DNA of 30,518 bases from JBAZCO01 sp041654915 (GTDB lineage: Bacteria > Bacillota > Clostridia > Christensenellales > DTU072): positions 1 to 30,518 of the forward strand of contig JBAZCO010000008.1 of assembly GCA_041654915.1 (NCBI GenBank), written 5' to 3'. The position numbers were made by a program, and so were the translations under genes. Positions 22,511-30,518 of the stretch are shown piece after piece. Every line of letters begins with the position of its first letter. Positions within the stretch are counted from its first letter, which is position 1. The notes beneath the pieces were generated by a model, which did no database searches, had not been told where the DNA came from, and saw nothing but the letters and a program-made list of their open reading frames with translations.

Positions 22511-23701
22511 ATGATTTCTAAAGATATGCTCTCGCTTGGCACAAGGCGCTCATCTATAAGAGAACTTTTTGAGTATGGTAGAAAACGCAAAGCAGAGATA
22601 GGCAAAGAAAATGTTTTTGACTTTAGCTTGGGCAACCCAAATGTACCGCCTCCGCCCGAGGTAAAAGAGGCAATTTTTGAGCTCTTGGAGGAGCGGAGCG
22701 AATTGGAGCTTCATGGCTATACTTCGGCACAAGGCGATGCGGAAGTTAGGGCAACAATAGCAGAGAGCCTAAATTCGAGATTTGATGTGGAATTTTCTCC
22801 CGACAATATTTATATGAGTACGGGAGCGGCGGCATCACTTTGTATTTCTCTAAAAGCTTTGGTTGTGACGGGGAATAATATTATTGGGTTTGCGCCTTTT
22901 TTCCCCGAATACAAGGTCTTTGCCGAGGCAACTGGGGCAGCCTTTAAACCACTGCAACCAGACCCCAAAAACTTGCAAATAGATACCCAAACATTAGAAA
23001 ATACGATAGACCGCCACACAAAGGCAATTATCTTGAACTCTCCCAACAACCCCTCGGGCGTGGTTTATAGCGAGGCGACTATACTAGAGGTTTGCAGGGT
23101 GCTTGCAAAAAAATCTGCCGAATATGGGCATACGATATATATTATTTCGGACGAGCCGTACCGAGAACTTGTCTATGACGGGGTAAAAGTGCCGTTCCTT
23201 GTAAAATATTATAAGGATACAATAATGTGCTATTCGTACAGTAAATCGCTCTCCTTGCCCGGGGAGAGGATAGGCTATATTGCCGTGTCGCCATATATGC
23301 AAAACTCTAGCGAGGTTTATGCTGCAATATGCGGGGCGGGGCGGGCGCTTGGGTATGTGTGCGCCCCCAGCCTGTTCCAAAGGGTGGCGGCAAGGTGCGA
23401 GGGCAAGACCTCTGATATCAATATATATAAGAACAATCGTGACTTGTTATACGACAGCCTCACTTCTTACGGCTATCAATGTGTAAAGCCTGACGGCGCA
23501 TTCTATTTATTTATCAAATCAATGGAGGAGGATGCCAAAGCTTTTTGCGAAAGGGCAAAGAAACACGAGTTACTGTTGGTTGCGGGTGACGATTTTGGCT
23601 GCCCGGGCTATGCTAGGGTCGCTTATTGCGTGCCCACAGAGCAAATTACCAATGCACTGCCCGCATTCAAGAGCCTTGCAGAGGACTATAATATAAGTTA
23701 A
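22511..23701 (+). CDS. Class I/II pyridoxal-phosphate aminotransferase
   Basis: This 396-residue enzyme is of fold type I. Landmarks are FDFSLGNPNVPPPPEV near the N-terminus, STGAAASL (103-110), NSPNNPSG (176-183), SDEPY with the PLP-contacting Asp and Tyr (213-217), and SYSKSLSLPGERIGY with PLP lysine K245. This fits the aspartate/aromatic aminotransferase group. The adjacent Phe/Tyr operon encodes no transaminase, so conversion of phenylpyruvate and hydroxyphenylpyruvate to Phe and Tyr is an attractive but unproven role; aspartate or another amino acid is equally possible. GGAG lies 12 bases before the ATG. It is monocistronic between two terminators. Confidence 0.88.
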   Translation: MISKDMLSLGTRRSSIRELFEYGRKRKAEIGKENVFDFSLGNPNVPPPPEVKEAIFELLEERSELELHGYTSAQGDAEVRATIAESLNSRFDVEFSPDNIYMSTGAAASLCISLKALVVTGNNIIGFAPFFPEYKVFAEATGAAFKPLQPDPKNLQIDTQTLENTIDRHTKAIILNSPNNPSGVVYSEATILEVCRVLAKKSAEYGHTIYIISDEPYRELVYDGVKVPFLVKYYKDTIMCYSYSKSLSLPGERIGYIAVSPYMQNSSEVYAAICGAGRALGYVCAPSLFQRVAARCEGKTSDINIYKNNRDLLYDSLTSYGYQCVKPDGAFYLFIKSMEEDAKAFCERAKKHELLLVAGDDFGCPGYARVAYCVPTEQITNALPAFKSLAEDYNIS

Positions 23702-23739
23702 TTTTGTATTTGAAAACTTTTTTATAAATATATATTAAA

Positions 23740-23766
23740 AAAATCGACCTTTATAAGGTCGATTTT
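23740..23766. terminator. Bidirectional terminator between aminotransferase and U32 genes
   Basis: AAATCGACCTT (23741-23751) and AAGGTCGATTT (23755-23765) form an 11-bp stem with a 3-nt loop. A and T runs lie on either side. The stop codon of the - strand U32 gene lies inside the hairpin. Confidence 0.8.
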
Positions 23767-24968
23767 CTAAGTATATCGCCCTCAGTAAGCGCATACGGGG
23801 TTGCAAGATGTAAAATTTGCTGCACAAGCTTGGCATCGCAAACAGCTTGCCCGTCCTCGTCCTTCATTTCCTCCACGGTAAATGCCTTGCCAAAATTGGC
23901 ATCGGGGGACAAAATTTCCAAAACATCGCCTTTTTTAAAGCGGTTGCGCATCTCCACCGTTGCCACTCCGTCACGATAGCCCTTTACTACGGCAGAAAAG
24001 GCATAATCTATTCTTGTTTGCTCATTGTCGTACGCAAGCGTATTGCTGTTTTCTCCCAAAAGGTAGGCTGTGGTATATTCTCGGTGCGATATCGTTCTCA
24101 ATTCCCGCTCCCACCTATCAATATTCCTAATCTCCCCAAAAGTTAAATACTCATCTATTGCCCTGCGATAGGCATTGACAACGGTGGCAATATAAAATTC
24201 CGACTTCATTCGCCCTTCTATCTTAAAAGAGCATACCCCCGCTTTGTGTAAATCACCTATGTGGGCAAGCATATTTAAGTCCTTGCTATTTAATATATAT
24301 GCGCCTCGCCCATCCTCCTCTATTTCCAATGGAGTTTTACCGTGGCGGGAGGTTTCCGACAAGGTATATTTCCAACGGCAAGACTGTACGCACTCCCCAC
24401 GGTTGGCATCCCGCCCGTTCAAATAGTTGGATAGCAGGCATCGTCCGCTGTAAGACACGCACATTGCGCCGTGTACAAAGGCTTCCAACTCCACATTTGG
24501 GTTATGCGTATGGATGTCGGCTATCTCCTCTAAAGATATTTCCCTTGCCAGCACAACACGGCAAATACCTTGCTCCCCCCAAAATTCCACCGCATATTTG
24601 TTTAGCGTGTTCGCTTGGGTGGATAAATGTATGGGAAGCGTGGGCGCACTTTTTTTGCATAGATTAATCAATCCCGAATCGGTGACAATAACACCGTCAA
24701 CACCCACTTTTGCCAAATACGCAAAGTATGCCCCCGCCCTCTCAAAGTCCGCATTGCGGGCAAAAATATTCACGGTAACATAAACTTTTTTGTTAAGGCT
24801 GTGGGCAAAGTCTACACTCTCTTTTATATCCCTATCCGAAAAATTACCCGCAAAAGCTCGCAAAGAAAAGTCCTTGCCGCCAATATATACAGCATCTGCG
24901 CCAAACCTTAGTGCTGTCTTTAATTTTTGTGCATTGCCCGCAGGTGCAAGCAGCTCTATTTTGTTCAT
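23751..24968 (-). CDS. trhP: U32-family protein, TrhP-like tRNA hydroxylation protein
   Basis: This is a 405-residue protein of the U32 'peptidase/collagenase' family. ELLAPAGNAQKLKTALRFGADAVYIGG opens the family TIM-barrel-like domain. EAFVHGAMCVSYSGRCLLSNYLNGRDANRGECVQSC holds four cysteines (170, 177, 193, 197), and FKIEGRMKSEFYIATVVNAYR follows. A C-terminal beta-barrel-like domain (about 325-405) ends the protein. Members such as E. coli TrhP (YegQ) and B. subtilis YrrN/YrrO make 5-hydroxyuridine at tRNA position 34. The related RlhA acts on 23S rRNA. These reactions are reported to depend on prephenate, which the nearby operon makes. The specific subfamily is uncertain. The ribosome binding site (GTGAGAAAA) is weak. 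Confidence 0.8.
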   Translation of the reverse strand: MNKIELLAPAGNAQKLKTALRFGADAVYIGGKDFSLRAFAGNFSDRDIKESVDFAHSLNKKVYVTVNIFARNADFERAGAYFAYLAKVGVDGVIVTDSGLINLCKKSAPTLPIHLSTQANTLNKYAVEFWGEQGICRVVLAREISLEEIADIHTHNPNVELEAFVHGAMCVSYSGRCLLSNYLNGRDANRGECVQSCRWKYTLSETSRHGKTPLEIEEDGRGAYILNSKDLNMLAHIGDLHKAGVCSFKIEGRMKSEFYIATVVNAYRRAIDEYLTFGEIRNIDRWERELRTISHREYTTAYLLGENSNTLAYDNEQTRIDYAFSAVVKGYRDGVATVEMRNRFKKGDVLEILSPDANFGKAFTVEEMKDEDGQAVCDAKLVQQILHLATPYALTEGDILRKSTL

Positions 24969-25107
24969 AGTATTATTTTCTCACAAAACCCACAAAAAAT
25001 CAATCTATTATGCCAAACTCACCCTATGATAAAAGAGCGGTTTCCATCTCTAAAAAGGCGTTTTTAAAGGCTCGCAAAAAAATTTGTTTTTTATTTGCCT
25101 CTCACAC

Positions 25108-25136
25108 TTGACACACTATATGTAGTATGATATAAT
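25108..25136 (+). promoter_or_regulatory. nrdDG promoter
   Basis: Consensus TTGACA (25108-25113), 17 bp, TATAAT (25131-25136). The spacer is occupied by the first NrdR box. The upstream part of the 24969-25178 gap shows no other clear element. Confidence 0.88.
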
Positions 25137-25160
25137 ACACTTCCACACTATATATTGTGT
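25113..25160 (+). promoter_or_regulatory. Tandem NrdR boxes
   Basis: Box 1 ACACTATATGTAGTAT (25113-25128) and box 2 ACACTATATATTGTGT (25145-25160) match the NrdR consensus acaCwAtATaTwGtgt. Their centres are 32 bp apart, about three helical turns, as is typical. Box 1 lies between -35 and -10 and box 2 just after the start of transcription, so NrdR binding would repress nrdDG when dATP is high. Confidence 0.9.
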
Positions 25161-25178
25161 TGAAAGGAGAGAGGTATT

Positions 25179-27494
25179 ATGTTTAAAATAATCAAGAGAG
25201 ACGGCAGAGAAGTCAAATACGATATATCAAAAATAGAAAGGGCGATAGAAAAGGCTATGCTTGCAGGCGGCTTGGCAGATTCTGCCGCTGCGCTAACCCT
25301 TGCAAGAAAGGCAGAGACTCTGCTCTTTAGCAGCTTTTCTAACACAAATCCATCGGTAGAGGATATCCAAGACATTGTAGAAACCACGCTAATGCAAAAC
25401 GGATATGAGGCAATTGCAAAAAAATATATCCTTTATCGTGCAGAGAGAACAATGAAACGGGAGATGAACTCCCGACTTATGCGAGTGTATGACGAGTTGA
25501 CCAATGCGGCGGCAGGCGACTCCGACATAAAGCGGGACAATGCCAACATAGACGGCGATACAGCAATGGGCGTGATGCTCAAATACGGCTCGGAGGGCGC
25601 AAAAGATTATTACGAAAAGAGCGTGCTTACCGCCGAACAGCGTGATGCACACAGGAGCGGCGACATCCATATTCACGACTTTGACTTTTACACGCTGACC
25701 ACTACCTGTTGCCAAATAGATTTGGTTAAGTTGTTCAAAGGCGGGTTCTCCACGGGACACGGCTTTTTGCGTGAGCCAAACGACATACAAAGCTACTCCG
25801 CCTTGGCTTGCATAGCTATACAATCTAACCAAAACGACCAACACGGCGGACAGAGTGTTCCAAACTTTGACTACGGGCTTGCCGACGGGGTAAAAAAGAC
25901 TTACAAACGGCTATATTCTGCCAATTTTTTAAAGGCTATTCGTATTGCTGACCCAAACCACAAGCTTACAAGTGACGAAGCAAAGGCAACCTTTAAAAAG
26001 ATAGAGGACGAAACCGCACTCTTTCCTTCCTTAGAGGAGCAAGATGGCTTTACCGCCGCAGTAAGGCACTATTTCCGTCCGCTTGTACCGATGGAGCTAA
26101 TAGAAAAAGCCTTGCCTTTTGCCCGTGAATTTGCGCTTGCCGAAACCGAGCGTGCCACCTTCCAAGCAATGGAGGCGCTTGTGCATAACCTCAATACAAT
26201 GCACTCTAGAGCAGGGGCGCAAACACCGTTTTCATCTATCAACTACGGCACAGACACCTCCCCCGAGGGAAGAATGGTTATCAAAAATATTTTGCTTGCA
26301 CTAGAGGCAGGTCTTGGCTTTGGCGAAACCCCAATATTTCCCATACACATTTTCCGCTTGAAAGACGGCATAAACTACAACGAGGGCGACAAAAACTACG
26401 ACTTGTTCCAATTGGCAATGAAAGTTAGTGCAAAACGCTTGTTCCCTAACTTCTCTTTTATTGATGCACCGTTCAACCTGCAATACTATAAAGAGGGACA
26501 TCCGGAAACCGAAGTTTCCTATATGGGATGCCGTACAAGAGTATTGGGGAATGTATATGACAGAGAAAATGAAGTTACTTATGGGCGGGGCAACTTGAGC
26601 TTTACCTCAATCAATCTGCCAAGAATTGGGATAAACAGCAAGGGCGATATAGATTGGTTCTTTGCCGACCTAGAGAGAAAACTAGAGCTTACTGTAAAAC
26701 AGCTTTTGGATAGGTTTGCCATACAATGCTCTAAAAAGGTGAAAAACTTCCCCTTCCTTATGGGACAGGGTGTGTGGATTAAGTCGGAAAACCTAAAAAT
26801 GAACGACTCTATTGCCGAAGTGTTAAAGCACGGCACTCTGTCTGTTGGGTTTATCGGTCTTGCCGAGGCGCTTGTTGCGTTAACGGGCAAACACCACGGG
26901 GAGGATAGAAAATCACAAGAACTAGGTTTGAAAATTATTCGCTTTATGCGTGATTATATGGATAAAAAGAGCGAAGAGTACGGTTTGAACTTCACTTTGA
27001 TAGCAACTCCCGCCGAAGGTTTATCTGGCAGATTTGTCGCAATAGACAAAAAGCGCTATGGCAGTATTGAGGGAATCACCGACCGTGAATATTATACCAA
27101 CGGTTTCCATGTGCCGGTATACTTCCCAATACGGGCATATGATAAGATACAAATAGAAGCGCCCTACCACGCTCTTACCAATGCGGGGCATATCACCTAT
27201 GTTGAGTTAGACGGCGACACCGCCCACAACCTAGAGGCATTTGAAAGGGTAATTAGGGCAATGAAGGATGCGGGCATTGGCTACGGCTCAATCAACCACC
27301 CAGTAGACCGTGACCCTGTTTGCGGACATAACGGTATAATAGGCGATGAGTGTCCCAAATGCGGCAGAAAGGAAACCGAAAACGAGAGATTTGAGAGAAT
27401 AAGAAGGATAACCGGCTACCTTGTAGGTACTTTGGACAGATTTAATAATGCCAAGCGTGCAGAGGAGCGGGAAAGGGTAAAGCATAATGTATAA
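25179..27494 (+). CDS. nrdD: Anaerobic (class III) ribonucleoside-triphosphate reductase
   Basis: This 771-residue oxygen-sensitive glycyl-radical enzyme makes dNTPs from NTPs. Residues 1 to about 92 are an ATP-cone (FKIIKRDGREVKYDISKIERAIEKAM) for dATP/ATP allostery. The core includes MGCRTRV with Cys451, the likely thiyl-radical cysteine. Near the C-terminus, RITGYL carries the expected radical Gly746 and ERVKH follows. The zinc segment reads DRDPVCGHNGIIGDECPKCG: Cys715, Cys725 and Cys728 are present, but position 712, usually Cys in a CxxC pair, is Asp. GAAAGGAGAGAGG precedes the ATG. It overlaps nrdG by 8 nt and is controlled by two NrdR boxes. Confidence 0.97.
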   Translation: MFKIIKRDGREVKYDISKIERAIEKAMLAGGLADSAAALTLARKAETLLFSSFSNTNPSVEDIQDIVETTLMQNGYEAIAKKYILYRAERTMKREMNSRLMRVYDELTNAAAGDSDIKRDNANIDGDTAMGVMLKYGSEGAKDYYEKSVLTAEQRDAHRSGDIHIHDFDFYTLTTTCCQIDLVKLFKGGFSTGHGFLREPNDIQSYSALACIAIQSNQNDQHGGQSVPNFDYGLADGVKKTYKRLYSANFLKAIRIADPNHKLTSDEAKATFKKIEDETALFPSLEEQDGFTAAVRHYFRPLVPMELIEKALPFAREFALAETERATFQAMEALVHNLNTMHSRAGAQTPFSSINYGTDTSPEGRMVIKNILLALEAGLGFGETPIFPIHIFRLKDGINYNEGDKNYDLFQLAMKVSAKRLFPNFSFIDAPFNLQYYKEGHPETEVSYMGCRTRVLGNVYDRENEVTYGRGNLSFTSINLPRIGINSKGDIDWFFADLERKLELTVKQLLDRFAIQCSKKVKNFPFLMGQGVWIKSENLKMNDSIAEVLKHGTLSVGFIGLAEALVALTGKHHGEDRKSQELGLKIIRFMRDYMDKKSEEYGLNFTLIATPAEGLSGRFVAIDKKRYGSIEGITDREYYTNGFHVPVYFPIRAYDKIQIEAPYHALTNAGHITYVELDGDTAHNLEAFERVIRAMKDAGIGYGSINHPVDRDPVCGHNGIIGDECPKCGRKETENERFERIRRITGYLVGTLDRFNNAKRAEERERVKHNV

Positions 27495-27993
27495 ACTTCG
27501 CCTTGCTGGGTTGATAAACGACTCAATTACCGACGGCGCTGGACTTAGGCTTACAGTGTTTGCACAAGGCTGTCATCGCCGTTGCGAAGGTTGCCACAAT
27601 CCTACCGCCCAACCTTTTGAGGGCGGCAAAGTATATACCGTCGACGAAATTGTCGAAAAAGTTAAGGCAAACCCCTTGCTGTCTGGTGTCACCTTTAGTG
27701 GGGGTGAGCCGTTTGAACAAGCGGAGGCTTACACCGCTCTTGCCAAGGAAGTAAAAAAACTTGGACTAAATGTATGCGTGTTTAGTGGATATACCTTTGA
27801 AGTCCTCATAACAAAACCCGAATGGCTTGCCCTTTTGGAACAGGCGGATATATTAATAGACGGGGAGTTTATTCTTGCTGAAAGGAATATTTTGCTAAAG
27901 TTTAGAGGCTCTGCAAACCAGCGCATATTGGATGTTCCCAAAAGTCTTGCCCAAGGCAAAGCAATTTGGTCTACCTCTCCTAAGTGGGTCTAG
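27487..27993 (+). CDS. nrdG: Anaerobic ribonucleotide reductase activating protein (radical SAM)
   Basis: This 168-residue activase cleaves S-adenosylmethionine with a 4Fe-4S cluster to place the glycyl radical on NrdD. The cluster motif CHRRCEGC (CX3CX2C; Cys29, 33, 36) and the SAM-binding FSGGEPFEQ are visible. The length is typical of NrdG. Its ATG lies within the nrdD stop region (8-nt overlap), indicating translational coupling. The transcript ends at a terminator about 65 bp downstream. Confidence 0.96.
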   Translation: MYKLRLAGLINDSITDGAGLRLTVFAQGCHRRCEGCHNPTAQPFEGGKVYTVDEIVEKVKANPLLSGVTFSGGEPFEQAEAYTALAKEVKKLGLNVCVFSGYTFEVLITKPEWLALLEQADILIDGEFILAERNILLKFRGSANQRILDVPKSLAQGKAIWSTSPKWV

Positions 27994-28057
27994 TGAGCAA
28001 CAGCTTTATAGTCTTAAAAGATTTTAACCGTATCTTTTGGGTGATTTTTTGTGACAG

Positions 28058-28092
28058 ATAGCCGCCTTTATTAAATATAGGCGGCTATTTTT
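28058..28092 (+). terminator. Terminator after nrdDG
   Basis: ATAGCCGCC (28058-28066) pairs with GGCGGCTAT (28080-28088), followed by TTTTT. Confidence 0.85.
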
Positions 28093-28104
28093 CAAGTTTA
28101 TATA

Positions 28105-28133
28105 TTGTAATTCACTATCCTTCTATGTTAAGA
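28105..28133 (+). promoter_or_regulatory. Possible promoter of the GPH symporter gene
   Basis: TTGTAA (28105-28110), 17 bp, TTAAGA (28128-28133). The -10 is a poor match, so this is tentative. Confidence 0.35.
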
Positions 28134-28186
28134 TTGTTGTAAGCGTGCAACAAATATATTTAACTTTAAGGATATAAGAGAAATTT

Positions 28187-29656
28187 ATGAATATAAGCTC
28201 AAACGGCAAGCTAAAAACAGATAAACTTACCAAAAAAGAAATAGTCTTTTTTGGTATGGGCGACCTTTTCGGCGGTGGTGGCGGCGCTCTTGTTAACGGG
28301 ATACTGCTCACCTACCTTGTCTTGATGGGGCTAGAGCCGTGGATGGGCGGCTTGATTGTAGGGCTTGCAAGAATTTGGGATGCGGTTATCGACCCTGTTT
28401 TGGGCGTTTTTAGCGATAATACCCGCACAAAATGGGGCAGACGGCGACCGTTTATTTTCTTTGGCGGTCTGTTTATTCCCCTTGCGCTGCTCTGGCTGTT
28501 TGCACCGCTATACGCTATGAACAGCGTTTGGCTCAAGTTCTTTATTTATCTGTTTGGATATTTATTTTATAACACGGTATCCTCTGTTGTCACCCTCACT
28601 TACAATGCAATGTCATCCGAAGTTTCTTGCGACTACAAGGAAAGAAATACCGTTAACACTGTGCGCTTGGTGTTCTCTATGCTAGCAGGCGGGGTAACTG
28701 CGCTTGCCCCCGTGGAATTAATGGGCGCTTACCTAAACCAAAGCATATCCATTGGCACAGTATATCTGATAATTGTTGTTGGGTTTGGATTGTTTTTTAC
28801 CATTCCCGTGCTGTTGTCGGCAATTTACTCCAAAGAAAGGGTTACACTCCCCGAGGAAAAAAGTACATTTACAATAAAGTCTTTCCTCACCCCGTTTAGG
28901 GTTAAAGCATTTTGGTATATATTGGGGATGTACTTTTTTGCCTATGCCTGCACGGACATTATTACCGCAAACCTTATCTTTTTTGTAAAATATGCGCTTG
29001 ATGCAAGCGCCAGCGCTACAATAATGTTACTTCTCATAGTCGGCATTACCGCCTTGGTTGCACCGCTTATGTATATCGCTATGCGAAAGGGCGTTGCAAA
29101 GCCGCTCTTGTATAGGCTTGGGATACCTTTTTATATAGTGGGTGCACTTGCGCTCTCGCTGTATCAAGGCGCAAATGCGCTCATCATATACCTGTTTTGC
29201 GGCATTATAGGACTAGGAGCAAGCTCTATGATGTTCCCTTGGATAATCTTCCCCGATGTTATGGATGTGGCAGAACTCAAACTTGGCAATCGCCCAACGG
29301 GCAGTTTTAGCGGAGTGATGTCCTTTATAAAAACGGCTGGGAGCGGCATTGCAGTCGCTTTAGTGGGGGCGGTTTTATCGCTAACGGGCTTTCAAAAACC
29401 CGAAACCGACCCAATAACAGGTAGCATAATAAGGGAGTTTACCCAACCGCAAAGTGCGCTATGGGGGCTTAGGTTGGTAATTATTATTCCCGTGATAATA
29501 ATGATGAGTGCGGCATTTTATTGTGCGCTAAAGCTAAAGCTAAACCAAAAGCGAGTGGATGTGCTAAAGACGCTTATCGAACACAAACAACAAGATATAC
29601 CCATAGAGGGCGAATTGTTAGCCGAATATCAAAGCATAGAAAAGGATTTGTTTTAG
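28187..29656 (+). CDS. GPH-family (MelB-like) sugar:cation symporter
   Basis: This 489-residue major-facilitator-type transporter has about 12 membrane helices. The N-terminus GMGDLFGGGGGALVNGILLTYLVLMG and the loop ARIWDAVIDPVLGVFSDNTRTKWGRRRPFI match the GPH (glycoside-pentoside-hexuronide:cation) family. In that family the Asp pair and the RRRPF loop are conserved and import is driven by Na+ or H+. YNAMSSEVSCDYKERNTVNTVR is the second family motif. The C-terminal tail is cytoplasmic and charged. The substrate is unknown; the GH172 and esterase genes about 20 kb upstream hint at oligosaccharide use but are not linked. The ribosome binding site is weak (AAGGATATAAGAG). Confidence 0.88.
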   Translation: MNISSNGKLKTDKLTKKEIVFFGMGDLFGGGGGALVNGILLTYLVLMGLEPWMGGLIVGLARIWDAVIDPVLGVFSDNTRTKWGRRRPFIFFGGLFIPLALLWLFAPLYAMNSVWLKFFIYLFGYLFYNTVSSVVTLTYNAMSSEVSCDYKERNTVNTVRLVFSMLAGGVTALAPVELMGAYLNQSISIGTVYLIIVVGFGLFFTIPVLLSAIYSKERVTLPEEKSTFTIKSFLTPFRVKAFWYILGMYFFAYACTDIITANLIFFVKYALDASASATIMLLLIVGITALVAPLMYIAMRKGVAKPLLYRLGIPFYIVGALALSLYQGANALIIYLFCGIIGLGASSMMFPWIIFPDVMDVAELKLGNRPTGSFSGVMSFIKTAGSGIAVALVGAVLSLTGFQKPETDPITGSIIREFTQPQSALWGLRLVIIIPVIIMMSAAFYCALKLKLNQKRVDVLKTLIEHKQQDIPIEGELLAEYQSIEKDLF

Positions 29657-29754
29657 CATAATTATTTATCCACATAGATATCCTTGTCAAGATAAGGCAC
29701 AGCTTTTTTTAACTTATAATTTAAGCCGCCAAAGTATACCTCTTATTATTTAGT

Positions 29755-29784
29755 TTGACTTTGGTCTATATTATAGGATATAAT
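29755..29784 (+). promoter_or_regulatory. Promoter of the right-edge lipoprotein gene
   Basis: TTGACT (29755-29760), 18 bp, TATAAT (29779-29784), 38 bp before the start codon. Confidence 0.7.
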
Positions 29785-29821
29785 TAATTAAATAACAGCA
29801 ACCTCTTATATTGGATTTATT

Positions 29822-30518
29822 ATGAAAAAAATTGTTAGCACTTTAGCCATATTGCTTATCGCCGTTTTCTCTGCGGTACTGCTTAGCAGCTGCGGGGGAG
29901 AAACCATTGTCCCCGGCTCAAATTGGGCGCAAAAAGAAACCTTTATTTATAACATTATAGATAACGGTACAAAGCTAGGCACTCTCACTATCACATCGGA
30001 AAAACTTGATGAGGGCAGCTACTCTGTTCCCGAAATAAGGGAAGAGCCTTTCAAAATAACTTCCGCCGTTATGCGTGGGGTGCGGTATGAGCAAATAGCC
30101 AAAGACAACGACGGCAATATATTAATGCACTCAATTGGTATTATGAACGGGTTTTCTCCGCTTGCAAGCTATAAAAAAGTTAATTCTAACAATCGCAACT
30201 TTGAAACCCGTGCTTATGTGGACGGCAAGGAATATAGATATGCGACCGACGGCAATAATTGGAAAAAAATAAAAATCAAGCCCGCCCAATTTATCGATAA
30301 CGAAATTCTATATATGTCTATGAGAAGTTATAGCGAAATCGACTCCGGCTACTCCAAGGCGATAACGGTGATAGACCCATACACAGGCGGGCAAGAAAAG
30401 ATATCCGCCGTTGCCTCAAACGACAGAAACAATTTTACCGTAAACTACACCGACATAACCGAGGAGCAAAAGAGCAAGACGGTCAGCTGCATATCCGTGA
30501 GTTTTACAAAAAGTACTT
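29822..30518 (+). CDS. Predicted lipoprotein of unknown function (3' partial)
   Basis: An open frame of 232 codons from ATG at 29822 runs off the right edge. MKKIVSTLAILLIAVFSAV followed by the lipobox LSSC (Cys24) is a clear lipoprotein signal, so the protein should be anchored on the outer face of the membrane. The visible mature part is beta-rich (IDNGTKLGTLTITSEK, YVDGKEYRYATDGNNWKKIKIKP, AITVIDPYTGGQEKISAV). This is vaguely reminiscent of DUF3108-like or LolA/LppX-like single-domain lipoproteins, but I do not assign a family. It has its own promoter; the ribosome binding site is weak (TTGGATTT). Confidence 0.8.
   Translation, partial: MKKIVSTLAILLIAVFSAVLLSSCGGETIVPGSNWAQKETFIYNIIDNGTKLGTLTITSEKLDEGSYSVPEIREEPFKITSAVMRGVRYEQIAKDNDGNILMHSIGIMNGFSPLASYKKVNSNNRNFETRAYVDGKEYRYATDGNNWKKIKIKPAQFIDNEILYMSMRSYSEIDSGYSKAITVIDPYTGGQEKISAVASNDRNNFTVNYTDITEEQKSKTVSCISVSFTKST

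Noticed and set aside
24969..25060. Promoter for the - strand U32 gene
   Set aside because: A CATAAT-like -10 is present but no convincing -35 at the right distance.
29657..29710. Possible terminator after the GPH symporter (CCTT ... AAGG followed by CACAGCTTTTTTT)
   Set aside because: The stem is only four base pairs with the T-run displaced by six bases; too weak to call.

Overview
The window looks like a chromosomal segment of an anaerobic, low-to-moderate GC Firmicute, probably a Clostridia-class bacterium. The signs are AGGAGG-type ribosome binding sites, TTGACA/TATAAT promoters, a T-box riboswitch, an oxygen-sensitive class III ribonucleotide reductase (NrdDG) under NrdR boxes, an exosporium-type collagen-like protein and a flotillin/NfeD pair. 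No tRNA, rRNA, CRISPR, IS element or phage module was seen. The genus cannot be given from sequence alone.

Layout. Positions 1-6110 are an accessory-looking stretch, all on the + strand: the 3' part of a collagen-like surface/spore protein, a Pr6Pr-type membrane protein, then an AT-rich run with its own promoter. That run holds a DUF1835/DUF3658 protein, a small helical regulator-like protein, a truncated von Willebrand A relic and two unrecognised proteins. Positions 6233-9681 hold a divergent pair around back-to-back promoters: a GH172 (DUF2961) glycosidase-like protein (-) and a lipoprotein with a C-terminal alpha/beta-hydrolase (+).

Positions 9712-20100 are the metabolic core. A tryptophan T-box, followed by a 16-codon ORF, precedes a stand-alone TrpB2-type tryptophan synthase beta chain. 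Facing it on the - strand is a tight aromatic operon in transcription order aroF-tyrA-aroB-aroA-aroC-pheA-aroE/aroK (fused)-aroQ. It encodes all seven steps from E4P and PEP to chorismate plus the Phe and Tyr branches. Several genes overlap by 1-10 nt. The operon starts at a consensus promoter followed by an unannotated 21-codon leader ORF of which nine codons are Phe or Tyr, then an intrinsic terminator. This is the architecture of ribosome-mediated transcription attenuation, which is uncommon for aromatic genes in Firmicutes. It is the most interesting feature here: Trp is apparently sensed through tRNA-Trp at the T-box and Phe/Tyr through leader translation.

Positions 20185-30518 hold an NfeD-like/flotillin operon, a class I/II aminotransferase that could finish Phe/Tyr synthesis, a U32-family TrhP-like tRNA hydroxylation protein (a family reported to need prephenate, made by the neighbouring operon), nrdD-nrdG with two NrdR boxes, a GPH-family sugar:cation symporter and a lipoprotein that runs off the right edge.
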